A stretch of DNA of 64,000 nucleotides from Epiperipatus broadwayi (Eukaryota; Onychophora; Udeonychophora; Euonychophora; Peripatidae): NCBI GenBank assembly GCA_028023455.1, contig JAQFVV010000447.1, positions 436,001 through 500,000 of the forward strand. Reading direction: 5' to 3'. The notes beneath the pieces are model-generated. The model had not been told where the DNA came from, did not search any database, and worked only from the letters and a program-made list of their open reading frames with translations. How positions within the stretch are numbered: position 1 is the stretch's first letter; each line of letters starts with the position of its first letter. Positions 1 to 11,610 of the stretch are shown here, in pieces. The translations under genes were made by a program, and so were the position numbers.

Positions 1-2370
1 ACATCGCATGTTTTATTATTCAATGTTGAAAATGGAATTTTAATTGCAGATATAAAAAAAAAATTCCAAGGTAAACTGTTTAATATACAGGGCTGATAAT
101 GTTCTTCTTTTATGATAAAATGGTTTTATTTGTATGCACTTTTATTTAACTTACTCTTCGTTTTGTCTGTCTCAATAAAATATTGTAAATCAGTTTTCAC
201 CACTTCCCAGTTTCTGATTTAATGAAAGCTTTGTGTATATATGCATTTCTGATGACTATATAATTTTTAATGTTTGCAAATGGTTTTAGTTAAAAAGTTA
301 GCAAAATATTTAAAATTTTAATTTTATATGTAACATTACTTTCACAATTTAATTTAAATAAATTCACTTCCTCATTACATTTAATTTTGTGCTTCTAAAC
401 TACGTATAAATAAACTTAATGGGAATGAAAGTGGTACAAAAAGCAAAGTGGAACTATGGGAACAAGTATATATAAAACTAAAAATCTAACCACTTCAGCT
501 TCACCTATTCATATATAAAAGTAGGTTGAAGTAAAGAAGGTTTCCTTCTTTTCTTCCTAGCATAAGCTTGTGGCTATGACCTGTAGAGGTCCTTACCTTC
601 AAATTTTTCAGATGCTTATTCCTAAAAAGGTTACAGCCTTAGTAAATATTACTTAAAACTAAAAATATAAAATTTTAAAGAAATACTTATTTACATAAAT
701 GCACTAAAAAGTAAATAATAAGCGTGGAAGGTTGCAGCCTTTCAATTTGATTATTGATTTAAAATTGGAAAATGAAATGATATTTTAAACTTATATTTAA
801 TAACCTTTGATCATATAAAGTTGATTATTAGCTGCACTTTGTATGATTTTTTTTTTCAAAATAACTTATAAATAGAATGACTATTACAGTCATCATATTT
901 TTGTCCCAGGTAAAATAATGTTTGTATGAATTTTAATCCATAAAATTGTTTGAATGAATGTAGATTAGCTAATATGCAAATTTTACAACTAAATATTAAT
1001 CCATTTTGTTGTTGTGCATGAATGAAATTCGTGTTTTTTTCATATCGAACTTATTAAAAATGAATATCTTGTTTATTTTGGATATGCATAAATGAAATCA
1101 CTGAATTTTGTAAAGTCATCAGGTGAAAATTAAATAAAGCGCATTAATTATATTTTAATTCTGTCATCAAAACAAGAATATATACTGTATAATGAATAAG
1201 CTACATTTTTAATGTGAAAGTTGATATTTTATTTTCAGAAGATGTAGTTTTAATGCAGTCATTATGTATGATGTCATTTATCTTACAATATGACTGCTAT
1301 TTTTGGACCACCATCTTGAAAAAATGGCAGATTTTTTTTTTAAAAAAGTTTCAGATTTTTTTAAAGATTGTAATAGTGAATAATCAATTGTAAATCAAAA
1401 TAATGGAACAAATTGACGATGATTATTTTGGTGAATTGTTACATAAAGGTAAATATAGTATGAAACATTATTATTACTTAATAAGACTTTAAATGATACA
1501 GCAAAAATTTATATTTTAATTATATTTTGTTGTTGTTTTCTTTATATTAGCTGAATTTATTAAATAAATTAGCATTAATTAGATGAAGTGTTAAATCTAA
1601 AACAAATGTTAAGTAAATATATTTTTAATGCAAAACAATATTAGTTCACCATGACAATTAAAATCAAATCTCACACATATCACTCCAATATGAAAGCTCT
1701 GTTAAATACTCTACAGTACAAAAATAGATCATTCTGATTTTACAAATATCTGAAAATATTTCAGTAGATTGAAAAACAAAAAAAAAATTTACAGAGATAT
1801 ATAAATAAATGATTTACACAATACATATGTAAGCATAAAGATATTCATGTATAGTAATACAAACTATTCCAGTCATTTATAAGCCAATAAATATTACACT
1901 ATTGTAATATATAAATAGTTAATAGGTTTATATGTACATGTATATGTATAGCCATGCACACATACTGAGAGTGTTATAATATATTTCAATTCTTAATAAG
2001 TAACTCATTAAATATATAGGAGTATTTAAATTCTATTTTAAGCATATATAAAAAAATAAATGATATATGTAATATGCACTCATGTAGAAAAAGATTTCAA
2101 TAATTTATTCTCAGTCTTTTTTAACTGTTAAACCAAATTATGTTCACAAGCTAATTATACAAAATGCAAATATATTGAATCCATCCAAAATCTATATTTC
2201 TACCTGTTAAAAACAAAACATGTTTGGTGTTCTCCAGTTCTATGAATGGATTAACAAAATGTAAAGAAAATATAAGTTGAGTTTCTATTCTGCTGGAAGC
2301 TTTTAAATTCACTAGATAGTCTTTTTTTTTCTTGCTCAGCACTTCCGTTTGACTGGCCAATTTATTCAGT
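1..2370. other. AT-rich DNA without a supported gene
   Basis: The stretch is homopolymer-rich and AT-rich, with stops in all frames and only a chance minus-strand open frame near 2151-2360. I recognise no protein family. A short ATG-led segment at 1403-1448 followed by a donor-like GTAAATAT is discussed in the findings, but it is too short to call an exon. Confidence 0.6.
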
Positions 2371-2383
2371 TTATTTAAAAGTT

Positions 2384-2736
2384 AAAACAGGAAAAACTCA
2401 CTATATATATTGCCACACACAGCAAGCTAGAGTAATCAATGGATGCCAGAAGGCTTGTGCATAAAATCCCCATCTAGTGCCTACTCATCCAATATCCCCA
2501 AAGTAGTTTCTGGCTTATGGCCTTTGTCAGTGAGGAGGCTTCTCACTGACGAAGGCCATAAGCCAGAAACTAGTCTGGGGATATTGGATGAGTAAGCCCT
2601 AGATGGGGATTTTATGCACAAGCCTCCTGGCATCCATTGATTACTCTAGCTTGCTGTGTGTGGGAATATATATAGTGAGTTTTGTCTGTTTTAACAACAG
2701 TTATACACAAGCATAAGAGGAGGTGGTCATGTTATG
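2384..2736 (+). mobile_element. Palindromic element, copy FB1, with 13 bp target duplication
   Basis: The sequence from about 2384 to 2530 is repeated as its reverse complement from about 2545 to 2693, so the element folds into a long hairpin. The turn lies near the GAGGAGGCTTCTC segment. To the right of the hairpin is an unpaired tail of about 40 bp (AACAACAGTTATACACAAGC and on to GGTCATG). The insertion is bracketed by an exact 13 bp direct repeat, TTATTTAAAAGTT, at 2371-2383 and 2737-2749. The same hairpin and tail occur at 30.9 kb in the opposite orientation. No protein is encoded. It is a non-autonomous element and the mobilising enzyme is unknown. Confidence 0.85.
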
Positions 2737-2749
2737 TTATTTAAAAGTT

Positions 2750-3775
2750 GTTTACTTCTAAACAGGAGAGGTTCAATACTCTTTCATTTTGGCAATAAAT
2801 CTAGATATAGATTTTTATTAACACCAGTGTTAGTATTTGAAATAATATCGTATTATATATTTTACTTATTAGTCAATATCTTCTCTCTGTGCTTTATATG
2901 TATGTAAAAATTTGAATAGCAGCATACAAAGTGCCTTATCAGCCTTTGCTTATATTTATATTTCTGTGTGTGCAACAATAATTTTTTTCCACATGTATTT
3001 CCATATGTTTAGCATAGCTTAATACACACAAGTGGTATCTATCAGTATTAGGCTAACCCCTCTAATATGATATATCTTAGCCAACAGATAAATAAAATAA
3101 ATGCTAGAGATTCTAAATTCATTTCTGTTTCCATAATTTTTAAAATTGAGTCATTGTAAGTGGTGTCTACTGCACATATATTGAACAGTGAAACATCACA
3201 GCTGCTGTCCCACATTGATTCTTTGGGGGCTCAAATTTTGCCATCATGGAGTCTAACAGCGACTGCTCTTCTTTTGAAGCTGACTTTTTATAGTAATCAT
3301 ATTGGTCAAACTCTCCCACTGGAATTAAGCATATATTTTTTCTTCTTAATTAGTAAAAACATGATTGTTACTCTTTATAATAGATCTAATAGAATTTATA
3401 ACTATGGAATTAAGCAAATATTTTTTCTTAATTAATAAAAATAAGATTATAACTAAATCACAATTGTTCTGATTTTTAATTTTCATTTATGAAAACCAAA
3501 AATTACTTCTTAATCCTTTAAGTAAAAACATATTATAATTAACTATAACTTTATGTGTCTTAAAGTTGTTTCATACTAAAAGTTTTATTTTTTATGTTAG
3601 AGATTTTGATCAAAATCAGAAATAAGACAAATAAAATATTTGCATTAAATACTTTTTTTATATATTTCAAATAATTTACAGTACTTTAAATAATTATACA
3701 TCTAAATTTTGTCTATGTTTATTTCTTCTTTTTCTTTTAAACTTTAAATATATTGTTTATGCGCACACACACAAT
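2750..3775. other. AT-rich DNA without a supported gene
   Basis: An open frame at 3160-3435 has no recognisable domain, starts at a non-ATG codon and lies in low-complexity sequence. I see nothing else here. Confidence 0.5.
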
Positions 3776-4300
3776 TGGAATTTCTATACACTGTTGCATA
3801 CCATCAGACCAATCCATTTAATGCTGTCCATAGTGGGCTATATAAAGAATTTTATAAATAGGATCATGTATAAAGATAGTGAAATGGAGAGTATTGGACA
3901 TTAGAATTTCTATACACTGTTGCATACCATCAGACCAATCCATTTAATGCTGTCCATAGTGGGCTATATAAAGAATTTTATAAATAGGATCATGTATAAA
4001 GATAGTGAAATGGAGAGTATTGGACATTGGAATTTCTATACACTGTTGCATACCATCAGACCAATCCATTTAATGCTGTCCATAGTGGGCTATATAAAGA
4101 ATTTTATAAATAGGATCATGTATAAAGATAGTGAAATGGAGAGTATTGGACATTAATTGAATTTCAATGTATTTGTATACACTGTTGCATACCATCAGAC
4201 CAATCCATTTAATGCTGTCCATAGTGGGCTATATAAAGAATTTTATAAATAGGATCATGTGTAAAGATAGTGAAATGGAGAGTATTGGACATTAATTGAA
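3776..4300. repeat. Tandem repeat, four copies of a 126 bp unit
   Basis: The motif TATACACTGTTGCATACC recurs at 3785, 3911, 4037 and 4176. The spacings are 126, 126 and 139 bp. The last interval carries a 13 bp insertion of near-duplicate sequence (AATTTCAATGTATTTG). Copies are almost identical. The 126 bp period is divisible by three, so an open frame at 3920-4156 repeats the same peptide. That frame is a product of the repeat, not evidence of a gene. Confidence 0.95.
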
Positions 4301-4442
4301 AATATCAATGTATTTGAAATTGGTATCTGAGTGTGCCATAATTATTTCTAATCTAATGGGTAATGATTAATGTTCTTTTTGTATTTATTGAGGAGTAATT
4401 GTAAAAAATTGCTTATTAAAAAATAAGTACTAAATAAATAAA

Positions 4443-4681
4443 CAATCGGATGACTTTATTTGAAGGTCAACCATGAAAAGTACCAGCACTTGAAATGATC
4501 CAAGGACTCCATATTCCAGCATCTAACATTCTACCAGTGCACTAAACCATGCAGAGAAAATAAAATTTTCAAATGGCTTTATTGCTCAAGGATTCATAAG
4601 TTTGAGTATCAGTGGAATCGATCCTATGACCCCATATTTCCAAAGTGTGACACTCCACCTTTGTGCTAAACCACACATGGC
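4443..4681 (-). mobile_element. Two tRNA-derived SINE-like copies
   Basis: Two adjacent copies (about 4443-4554 and 4568-4681) share the pattern of TTTATT near the left and CACTAAACCATG or GCTAAACCACACATGG at the right. On the minus strand this begins with a box-A-like TGGTTTAG segment. A box-B-like ATCGATTCC follows in the second copy. The same family is seen at 6.7 kb and 50.2-50.5 kb. They are decayed, and the internal promoter boxes are approximate. Confidence 0.5.
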
Positions 4682-5200
4682 AGCCATGATATTAACTCTT
4701 CATATGCCATCTAAAGCATTATCAAAACTTTTGCACATTACCACATTGATAAAAAATATTAACTAATCTTGGTAGGACACATGTTTCGGACTCAACAGGT
4801 GTTGATGAGTGTTTTCCATTTGTTCTGAGATTGGTTAATTCTTTTTTAATATGGAAACATGAAAAAAGTTTAAATAAATACATAGTAATGGCATTGTTAA
4901 ATTATTTATTTATAAAGTTTATATGTATGTGTATGTGAGGAGAACCTTTGTTTCAGATTTGCATATGCTTTTAATTGTAAATTTAAGAAAATGTAAATGT
5001 AGATGGGGGAATAGTTAAATGCCCAGTAATAGTTAAATGCCCATTTATCAACCAATATTATAATATTAATTGGGGTAGTTATAGATTAGCTATTGGGGAG
5101 GGGGATATCAAGACTGTTGAAAAAATATTTTTATTCAGCACTAATTTGAACCTAGGTCATATACATTGCAGGCAGTAGGATGCTTTTGATATCTCACATT

Positions 5201-5314
5201 GAAGCCCTTCCATAAGTGCATATATTTTAACTGTTTCATGATCTGTCTTCTCACTTTGAAGCCCTTCCATAAGTGCATATATTTTAACTCTTTCAGGATC
5301 TGTCTTCTCTTTCC
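5201..5314. repeat. Tandem duplication, 57 bp unit
   Basis: The segment starting GAAGCCCTTCCATAAGTGCA at 5201 is repeated at 5258 with only a few substitutions. Two units are present. Confidence 0.85.
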
Positions 5315-6704
5315 TTATTTGAAAAGATCCTAATGAGATTTTCCTCTATATTTGAACATTTTATTTTTACAATTAAATATTTTTTCTATATCATATATTG
5401 GTAATTTTTTATAGTATGTATTACAAATGTAAGCTTGCCAATGATAGAAATGTAGTATAATATTGGATTTAATTTTATCTATTCAAAAAGTTAAAATGAA
5501 ATATAGTTATCATTATTGAAATTCTAAAAAAAAGATTGATATTGACATAAAGCTGTTCTGTTACCAAGAAAAACTGCTTCCACTTTGCCATAATAAACTT
5601 TGTATACTTGTTTTCTTAAAAATAAATATTTTGCAATAAATTAGTTTAAAATTAGCATTTTACAAAAAATATTGCATAAATCTTTAATATGTAAATGAAT
5701 TACTGAAGATTACAATTTTATTTTTCAAATGAAATTTTTAGCTATTTGGTTTTGGACTAAACAATCCCCCAATCAGAAATTGTCATTTATAATGAGATCA
5801 AAATTGGGCAGGTCTGACATCTTTGATATGAAAATTACATAATGTAATTTTCTAAAAGGCCTGTCTGATGCTGACATCTTCAGATTTTTTTTCAACTAAT
5901 AATTTCCACAGTAAGATAAAACTGTTCTTAATAATCTTAAATTGTAGATAGGCTCAAAATAATGAAAAAAAGATAACAATCACAGAGCCAACTTAACACT
6001 CAAAACATGTCAAAATAAGTGATTTTGCAGCTGCTGAATAGTAACACATTAAACCATAAATTACCAATAATTAACTGGTTCCAAACATAATTCACATAAT
6101 TCCAGCCAAAGTTTTATACACCAATTGAATATTCACAATCTGTTGTCAAGGCAACGTCTATAGAGGAATCCAATTTTTATTTGTAGAGTGTCTTCTTTAC
6201 AGATTCTGATATTCTGCTGGTTTATTAAGTGTTAACTATTATCATGTGAAACACATACTTATATATGAGTGTAAAATCTAAAAGGAAATCAGGGTCATTC
6301 ATTAAAACCAAAATGCAACTGCTAACCATTTTTACATTTTGGTTTTATATTAAAATCTTTGCTGTCTGAGCTTCTCTTTCTCTCCTCTATCAATTTCTTA
6401 TTCTTTTTTTTAATTTATTGTCATACCTTTTGCCATGCTCTATTTTTTTTTTAATTTCTTATTGCTAATATCTATAATAAACATAGTGATGTAGAATATG
6501 TTTATGATAATTAATTTTAGTCCTGACTATAGCAAAACATCATTTCAAACTTCTCGAGAAAGCAATTGTAAACCACTCTTGTAAGCCATGTTAAAAATTT
6601 TGTGATTGTCAGAAATCAGCATCAGTTTGACAGCTTCTAGTAATTATAATAAGTCAATTCATAGCACCGGCAATAATAATATTGAAGGAAAGAAAAAATG
6701 AAAC

Positions 6705-6876
6705 ATGATCAAATGATTTATTGATCAAGTGTTCATAAGAAGTTTGAGCCCTGGGGAAGAATAATCTAATGGTTTATTGCTCCGGAATTCTCAAAAAGTT
6801 TGAGCATTTGAAGTGATACGCCAGAATCATGATCTTTGTATTTCAATCTCTCAATTCTATTATTCAAACTACATAG
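6705..6876 (-). mobile_element. Degenerate SINE-like copies
   Basis: TTTATTGATCAAGTGTTCATAAG and ATGGTTTATTGCTCCGGAATTC resemble the left part of the SINE family at 4.5 kb and 50.2 kb. The tRNA-like right end is decayed. The call rests on family resemblance only. Confidence 0.35.
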
Positions 6877-7334
6877 GGTGAATAAATTATAAGAGATTAA
6901 AAAATTTGTATGCATGAGAGAGAAAAAACAATCCCCTTTATAACAGATTGCCTCTGCTTATTTATTCAAAATAACTATAGTTTATTGAAAATAAAATTAA
7001 AAAGAAACTAAGTAATTATTTAATTGATCAATTATAGAACGTATGAAATCTCAAGAGTGTCTCCATTAACAAAATGCTTTATTTCTGAAAAGCTAAACCA
7101 TGATTATAGCACCCATAGGTTTATGACAATCCTTTCTCTAATCATGAGCCCACATTAAGTTACAACAGTATATTTGTTTTACTATTAGTGCATATAACCT
7201 CATCTCATCAACTGAGACTAATCTAGGATTTTTATTCTCCAATTAAAAAGCTTGGATACTCATTTACTGATCAATAATTGGATAGCTAGGGAAAAAAAAT
7301 TTTTTAGAGTTGCCTAGAAATTTCAGACACATTA

Positions 7335-7412
7335 AAAAATATCCATCAGAACTTGAACTTGAGATTATGATTATAAGTTGATGCACTAACCATTAGGTCA
7401 TAAGTCTTATTT
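7335..7412 (-). mobile_element. tRNA-like SINE head fragment
   Basis: On the minus strand this reads CTTATGACCTAATGGTTAGTGC, a box-A-like segment. About 35 bases on comes AGTTCAAGTTC, which resembles box B. It is a decayed tRNA-derived head. No tail or target duplication was recognised. Confidence 0.4.
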
Positions 7413-7459
7413 ATTTTTGTAGGGGGATCTAATTATTATTTTTTATTAAGAATGAAATA

Positions 7460-7615
7460 AACCGGTGCAGGGCATATTGCTGGAACAGATGACAATATAT
7501 GTACAGTTGAATTCTTAACGGTGGATCCCGACAGACCCAGAAAGGGATCAGGTTAGATGAGATAAGGAAGTTTTCTGGAGTTATGTGGACAAAAGCTATG
7601 AATAGGAGAAACTAA
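7460..7615 (+). mobile_element. RTE-type LINE fragment, reverse-transcriptase C-terminal region
   Basis: The frame beginning near 7465 reads AGHIAGTDDN followed by RPRKG. After a frameshift it reads LDEIRKFSGVMW. This matches the C-terminal part of the RTE copies at 10 kb and 44.8 kb (VGHIARRDDN, RPRKRP, MDEIRKCAGMMW). The fragment is frame-shifted and carries no enzyme function. Confidence 0.7.
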
Positions 7616-9359
7616 ATTAAACTTAAATAGACTTTTATTCTACATGGAATCGATAACGGTTCAAAACGATGATGATTGTAGTATAAATGAAGTAATCAGA
7701 CAATAGGTGATACAATCAAGCAATAACATCTGATCGTCCGCGGCGGTAGTTATTTTCCATCACGCATCTCAATTTTGAGTTATGTCATCGCAAGTTTTAA
7801 TGACCCCTTCAACAAAACTATTAAAAAATATTACCTCTGTCTACTCCAATCTTTTTTTAATTTTATACGAATGTTCGATTGATTTTATTTTATTAATTGG
7901 TATTCGCGTGAAAATAATGAATTTGGCACGCTTGAGTTTGAAGTGACACTTTTTAATTTTGCTTTTTTATTTTTTGTAAATAAAGCAATTCCAGTTATTC
8001 TATTTAAAATTTTTAAGTGTACTACTTTAGGTAAATAAAAAAAGTATAAGCTGATCTACCAAATCAGGTGCAAACCTCCAGAGTTATCCATCCTTTGATC
8101 CTCTGAATTCACTTGTGTTTAATGTTACCTGTAATTATTTTTCTAATGGAGCGAGTTCACTCATCTGTGTAGTACAAATAGAAGTAGCAACTTCCATGCA
8201 GAACAGATTATTGTCCCTCTCTTGTAGCGTGCTGGAAATTAGTGATTATTTTATTTTAAAAGCTGTTCCGAATTGATAGCTATCATTAGTTAAAACTCCA
8301 CCAATATTTACTGTACAATTTAAATTTGTGTTGGAGCAATAAAGGCTGTGCAAATTCCAGGAACTAGATATTTTTTCCTTTCCTCTCACTCATTTTTTTC
8401 TCTCTTTTGCATGCGTTTTTTCCTCCACTGGAATCCACCTGTAAATCTGGGATTAAACCCTATAGTCATCATGAAGTCCTAGCGCCCTCTGAAATCTAGG
8501 TGTGGCATCAGTAACTTTAATGCTGCGAGAATAGTTTTGACTCTGGATGAAATTAACTGTTAAAAAGGAAGAAAATATTTTCACTTCATCACGTTTGTCA
8601 TTTAATTAACAAAACAATCATCTTTCTCAGTTAATCAGGTAAATGATCTCTTTTGCATTTTTGTTTTGCATATTAAGTTATATTTTTAGATAAGAATAGG
8701 AGTATTAAATATGTCTCTATTATTATAATAATTTATATAAAGAGCTCTAGTTTATATCTTGTACGCTTCGATAAATTTAGCACCGCTTGTGTTCCAATGT
8801 AAAAAGCAAAGCACAAAAAATTCCATTTAATTGGCAGATCCCCACTTGCTTTATCGCTTTTGCTCTTTAGCCAAACACTCCTAAAACTGAGCTAATTTAT
8901 CTGGGTTAAGAACTATTTAATAGTTCTACTTTCGAGTCATGACAAGGATTTAACAAATATTGTAATTCTTGATTAATAAATTATCTAATAATTTCGGTAT
9001 TTTATACGTTGTTGTTCGCCATCGAGCGGAGATTCTTTCAATTAAATGTGTTTTTTTTTTATTAAAAAAGATCTGTCATTGATCGCGTAAATAATTAATG
9101 TATGCTGTTTTAGAAACAAATGTTAAAAGTTGGCCAAAGTCTGAGTCATCGCATTTGTTAATGATATGTCTAAGCTTATAGATTAAGAGATTTGAAATAC
9201 ATATGTATTTAATAGATAAACTTAAAGGAATGCTAATTAGGTTAAATAAAATTTGTAAAAACTTTTGAACCAAATATGAAAGTAAATAAAACCAAAGTCA
9301 CATATATAAACAGAGATAAGTTATAGGATAAATTATTGCTTTTAAATATTTTGGAAATT
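7616..9359. other. No gene recognised
   Basis: The segment 7620-7800 is less AT-rich than its surroundings and contains GATCGTCCGCGGCGG, but no family was recognised. The rest is AT-rich with short chance frames, including one on the minus strand at 9076-9273 without a domain. Confidence 0.5.
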
Positions 9360-9745
9360 TCTGTAGAGTAATTTTCGCTACGCCACTCTTATGCAAGATA
9401 GGGACCGTTTTTTATCCTTAACACTTTGTGATGGGGTGTAATCATATGACCAAAGACATTATACTATAGAAATATTATTCATTAAGGGGATAATCTTTTG
9501 TCTAGTGAATAACTATTAAAAATTATTAATATATTTCCATTAAATATTTGAAATTCAGGCACTCTTCACATACCTGGAGCCTAATTGTAAATATAGGGGA
9601 TTTGAACTCAGACTTTCAAGCACCCTTCAACTATCCATACTATCTCACATCACACATACATATAGAAAAGATAAATAATCACCAATATACGTATTTCGTA
9701 CTAAACCAGCACTCATCAGTTGGTCCAGATTATCATCTCCCATAC
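9360..9745 (-). repeat. Dispersed repeat R and left inverted arm of a composite
   Basis: The left part (CTGTAGAGTAATTTTCGCTACG and on to about 9480) resembles copies at 18.2, 20.9 and 46.8 kb. The right part, about 9588-9745 (GGGGATTTGAACTCAGAC ... CTCATCAGTTGGTCCAG), is the reverse complement of about 10975-11135. It therefore forms one arm of an inverted pair around the RTE fragment. Confidence 0.7.
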
Positions 9746-10915
9746 ATATCATCATCATCAACCATTATCAATCCACTGCAGGATGAAGGTCTTTCCAAGT
9801 TCAATCCATCTTTTCCTATATTTAGCTTCTCTTCTCCACATCATCCCTGCACACTTTCTTATTTCATCCATCCATCTCACATGTGGTCTCTTTCTGGGTC
9901 TTTTATAATCTCTTGGAATCCAGTTTAAAATTTCAATTGTCCATCTATTATCATCTCTTCTAGCAATATGTCCAACCCAACTCCACTTCAGTCTTTTAAT
10001 TTTTTCAATGAGGTCAGTAACACCTGTTTGTTCTCTTACCCATACATTGTGTTTTCGATCTCTTCTTGTTACTCCCAACATGCATCTCTCCATACTTCTT
10101 TGAGTGGTCTGAAGTCTCTGTATTGCTCTTCTATTAAGTGTCCAAGTCTCAGATCCATAAGCAAGAACTGGAAAAACACATTTATTAAAAACCTTTTTCA
10201 AACACATAGGCATATTTCCTTTTAGTATCAAGTTATTTCTACCAAAAGCACTCCAACCAAGTTTAATTCTATGATTAATTTCATCCATTATGTTTCCATC
10301 TGTATTAATAATCTGACCAAGGTTTTTGTAACTGTTAACTTCTTCTAACTCATCATAATCAATCTTTATTTTCATATTTTGAGAAAATCTATTAATCATT
10401 ACTTCTAGTCTTTTTAACATTTATCTTTAGTCCTACTTTCATACTTTCATCTGATAACTCCTGCAACATTTCCTGTAGCTCTAAAGCATTATTTGCAAAA
10501 ACAATTACATCATCTGCAAAATCTAAAATCTCCATTTACTTTCACTCCTTTGGCTTCCCATTTTAATTCACAAAATACTTCTTGCAGCACTGCTGTAAAG
10601 AGTTTTGGAGATATGGAGTCACCCAGTCTTACACCCTTTTCAATGTTGATTTTCCTACTATCATTATGTAATCTAATTGTTGTTGTTGCATTTTTATAAA
10701 TATTCTTTAAAATATGACAATATCCTGGATCTACACCTTGATGATCCAATGCTTTAATCATTGAAGAAATGTTTTATAGAATCAAATGCCTTTTCATAAT
10801 CCACAAATCCTAAGCATAATGGCAACTCACATTCATTTGTCCTTTCTATAACTTCTCTCAATACCTGGATATGATCTACTGTACTAAAACCACTTTTAAA
10901 TCCAGCTTGTATATA
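9746..10915 (-). mobile_element. 5'-truncated RTE-type LINE, 3' half of reverse transcriptase
   Basis: Read on the minus strand, the element enters in the palm (CLGFVDYEKAFDSI, motif A) near 10.8 kb and continues through GVRLGDSISP (motif B) near 10.63 kb. The FADD region near 10.5 kb is decayed. The 220-codon frame at 9758-10420 covers the RTE C-terminus, with YKNLGQIINTDG, AYGSETWTLNRRA, RRDRKHNVW, WVGHIARRDDNRW and DEIRKCAGMMW. It ends at the element terminus, which carries the ATC/TGATGA tail typical of RTE elements. The endonuclease half is absent. Frameshifts separate the motif blocks, so it is not functional, although the last 220 codons are open. Confidence 0.9.
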
Positions 10916-10964
10916 TATAAAATATGAAGATTAGCTATCTTAATATAAACTGAGCACTGATTAT

Positions 10965-11135
10965 ATATAGGTGTGGGAGATGATAATCTGGACTAACTGA
11001 TGAGTGCTGGTTTAGCACAAAATACATGTATTGGTGATTATTTATCTTTTCTACATGTATGTTGTCGTGTGTATTGGTGGTATGAGATAGTATGGATAGT
11101 TGAATGGTGCCTGAAAGTCTGAGTTCAAATCCCCT
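10965..11135 (+). repeat. Right inverted arm of the composite around the RTE fragment
   Basis: GGGAGATGATAATCTGGACTAACTGATG through GTCTGAGTTCAAATCCCC is the reverse complement of 9588-9745 with scattered differences. The sequence further right (TACTTCCATTAAGTAGTTTG) matches 21.1 kb (minus) and 46.69 kb, so this is a dispersed repeat family. Confidence 0.8.
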
Positions 11136-11610
11136 ATATATACTTCCATTAAGTAGTTTGTATCAAAATTTATGAGGGCTGTAAGTTTGACAGTTATTGA
11201 TTAAACTGTAATTCTAAAGCACCCGTTGACTTCGAGTTCAAATGAAAAAGTATAAATTAATAAACATAAACTCATTAATTGCACTAAGCCAGCTTTCGGT
11301 GCTTTGAACTCGAAAATGCTTTAGAATTACATAATTTAAAATTTCTTTCCACTTCTTCTTATTTGCATTGATTAATTATATGCATATAATACACCATATA
11401 CTCCTTAATAAACACTTTACAATGCATTTTTAACATATGATTTATTTCTCCTTGCTTACAGTTTCAACTGTCCTGCAGTCATCATGAGAGCTGCAACATT
11501 TAAACATATATAATTAATATATAACTATACATATATACATATTTTCATGAAAAGTGTTAATACTTTGAGATCTACAAATGAATGGTAGTAATTTGCTATG
11601 CTATCTATAT
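11136..11610. other. Repeat-flank and AT-rich DNA
   Basis: About 11136-11340 continues repeat R and contains an imperfect inverted pair (TTCTAAAGCACCCGTTGACTTCGAG versus GAACTCGAAAATGCTTTAGAA). The segment near 11455-11500 (GTTTCAACTGTCCTGCAGTC) resembles one at 59.48 kb. No gene was seen. Confidence 0.5.

Larger units (their letters stand above)
4682..7334. other. AT-rich DNA with small repeats only
   Basis: Apart from the 57 bp duplication at 5201-5314 and the SINE fragment near 6.7 kb, I see no gene, no long open frame and no recognisable element in this stretch. Confidence 0.55.

Noticed and set aside
3160-3435. 91-codon open frame
   Set aside because: It starts at a non-ATG codon, turns into AT-rich low-complexity sequence and has no family resemblance.
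9548-9928. 126-codon open frame on the + strand
   Set aside because: It is antisense to the RTE C-terminal frame and runs through the inverted repeat arm.
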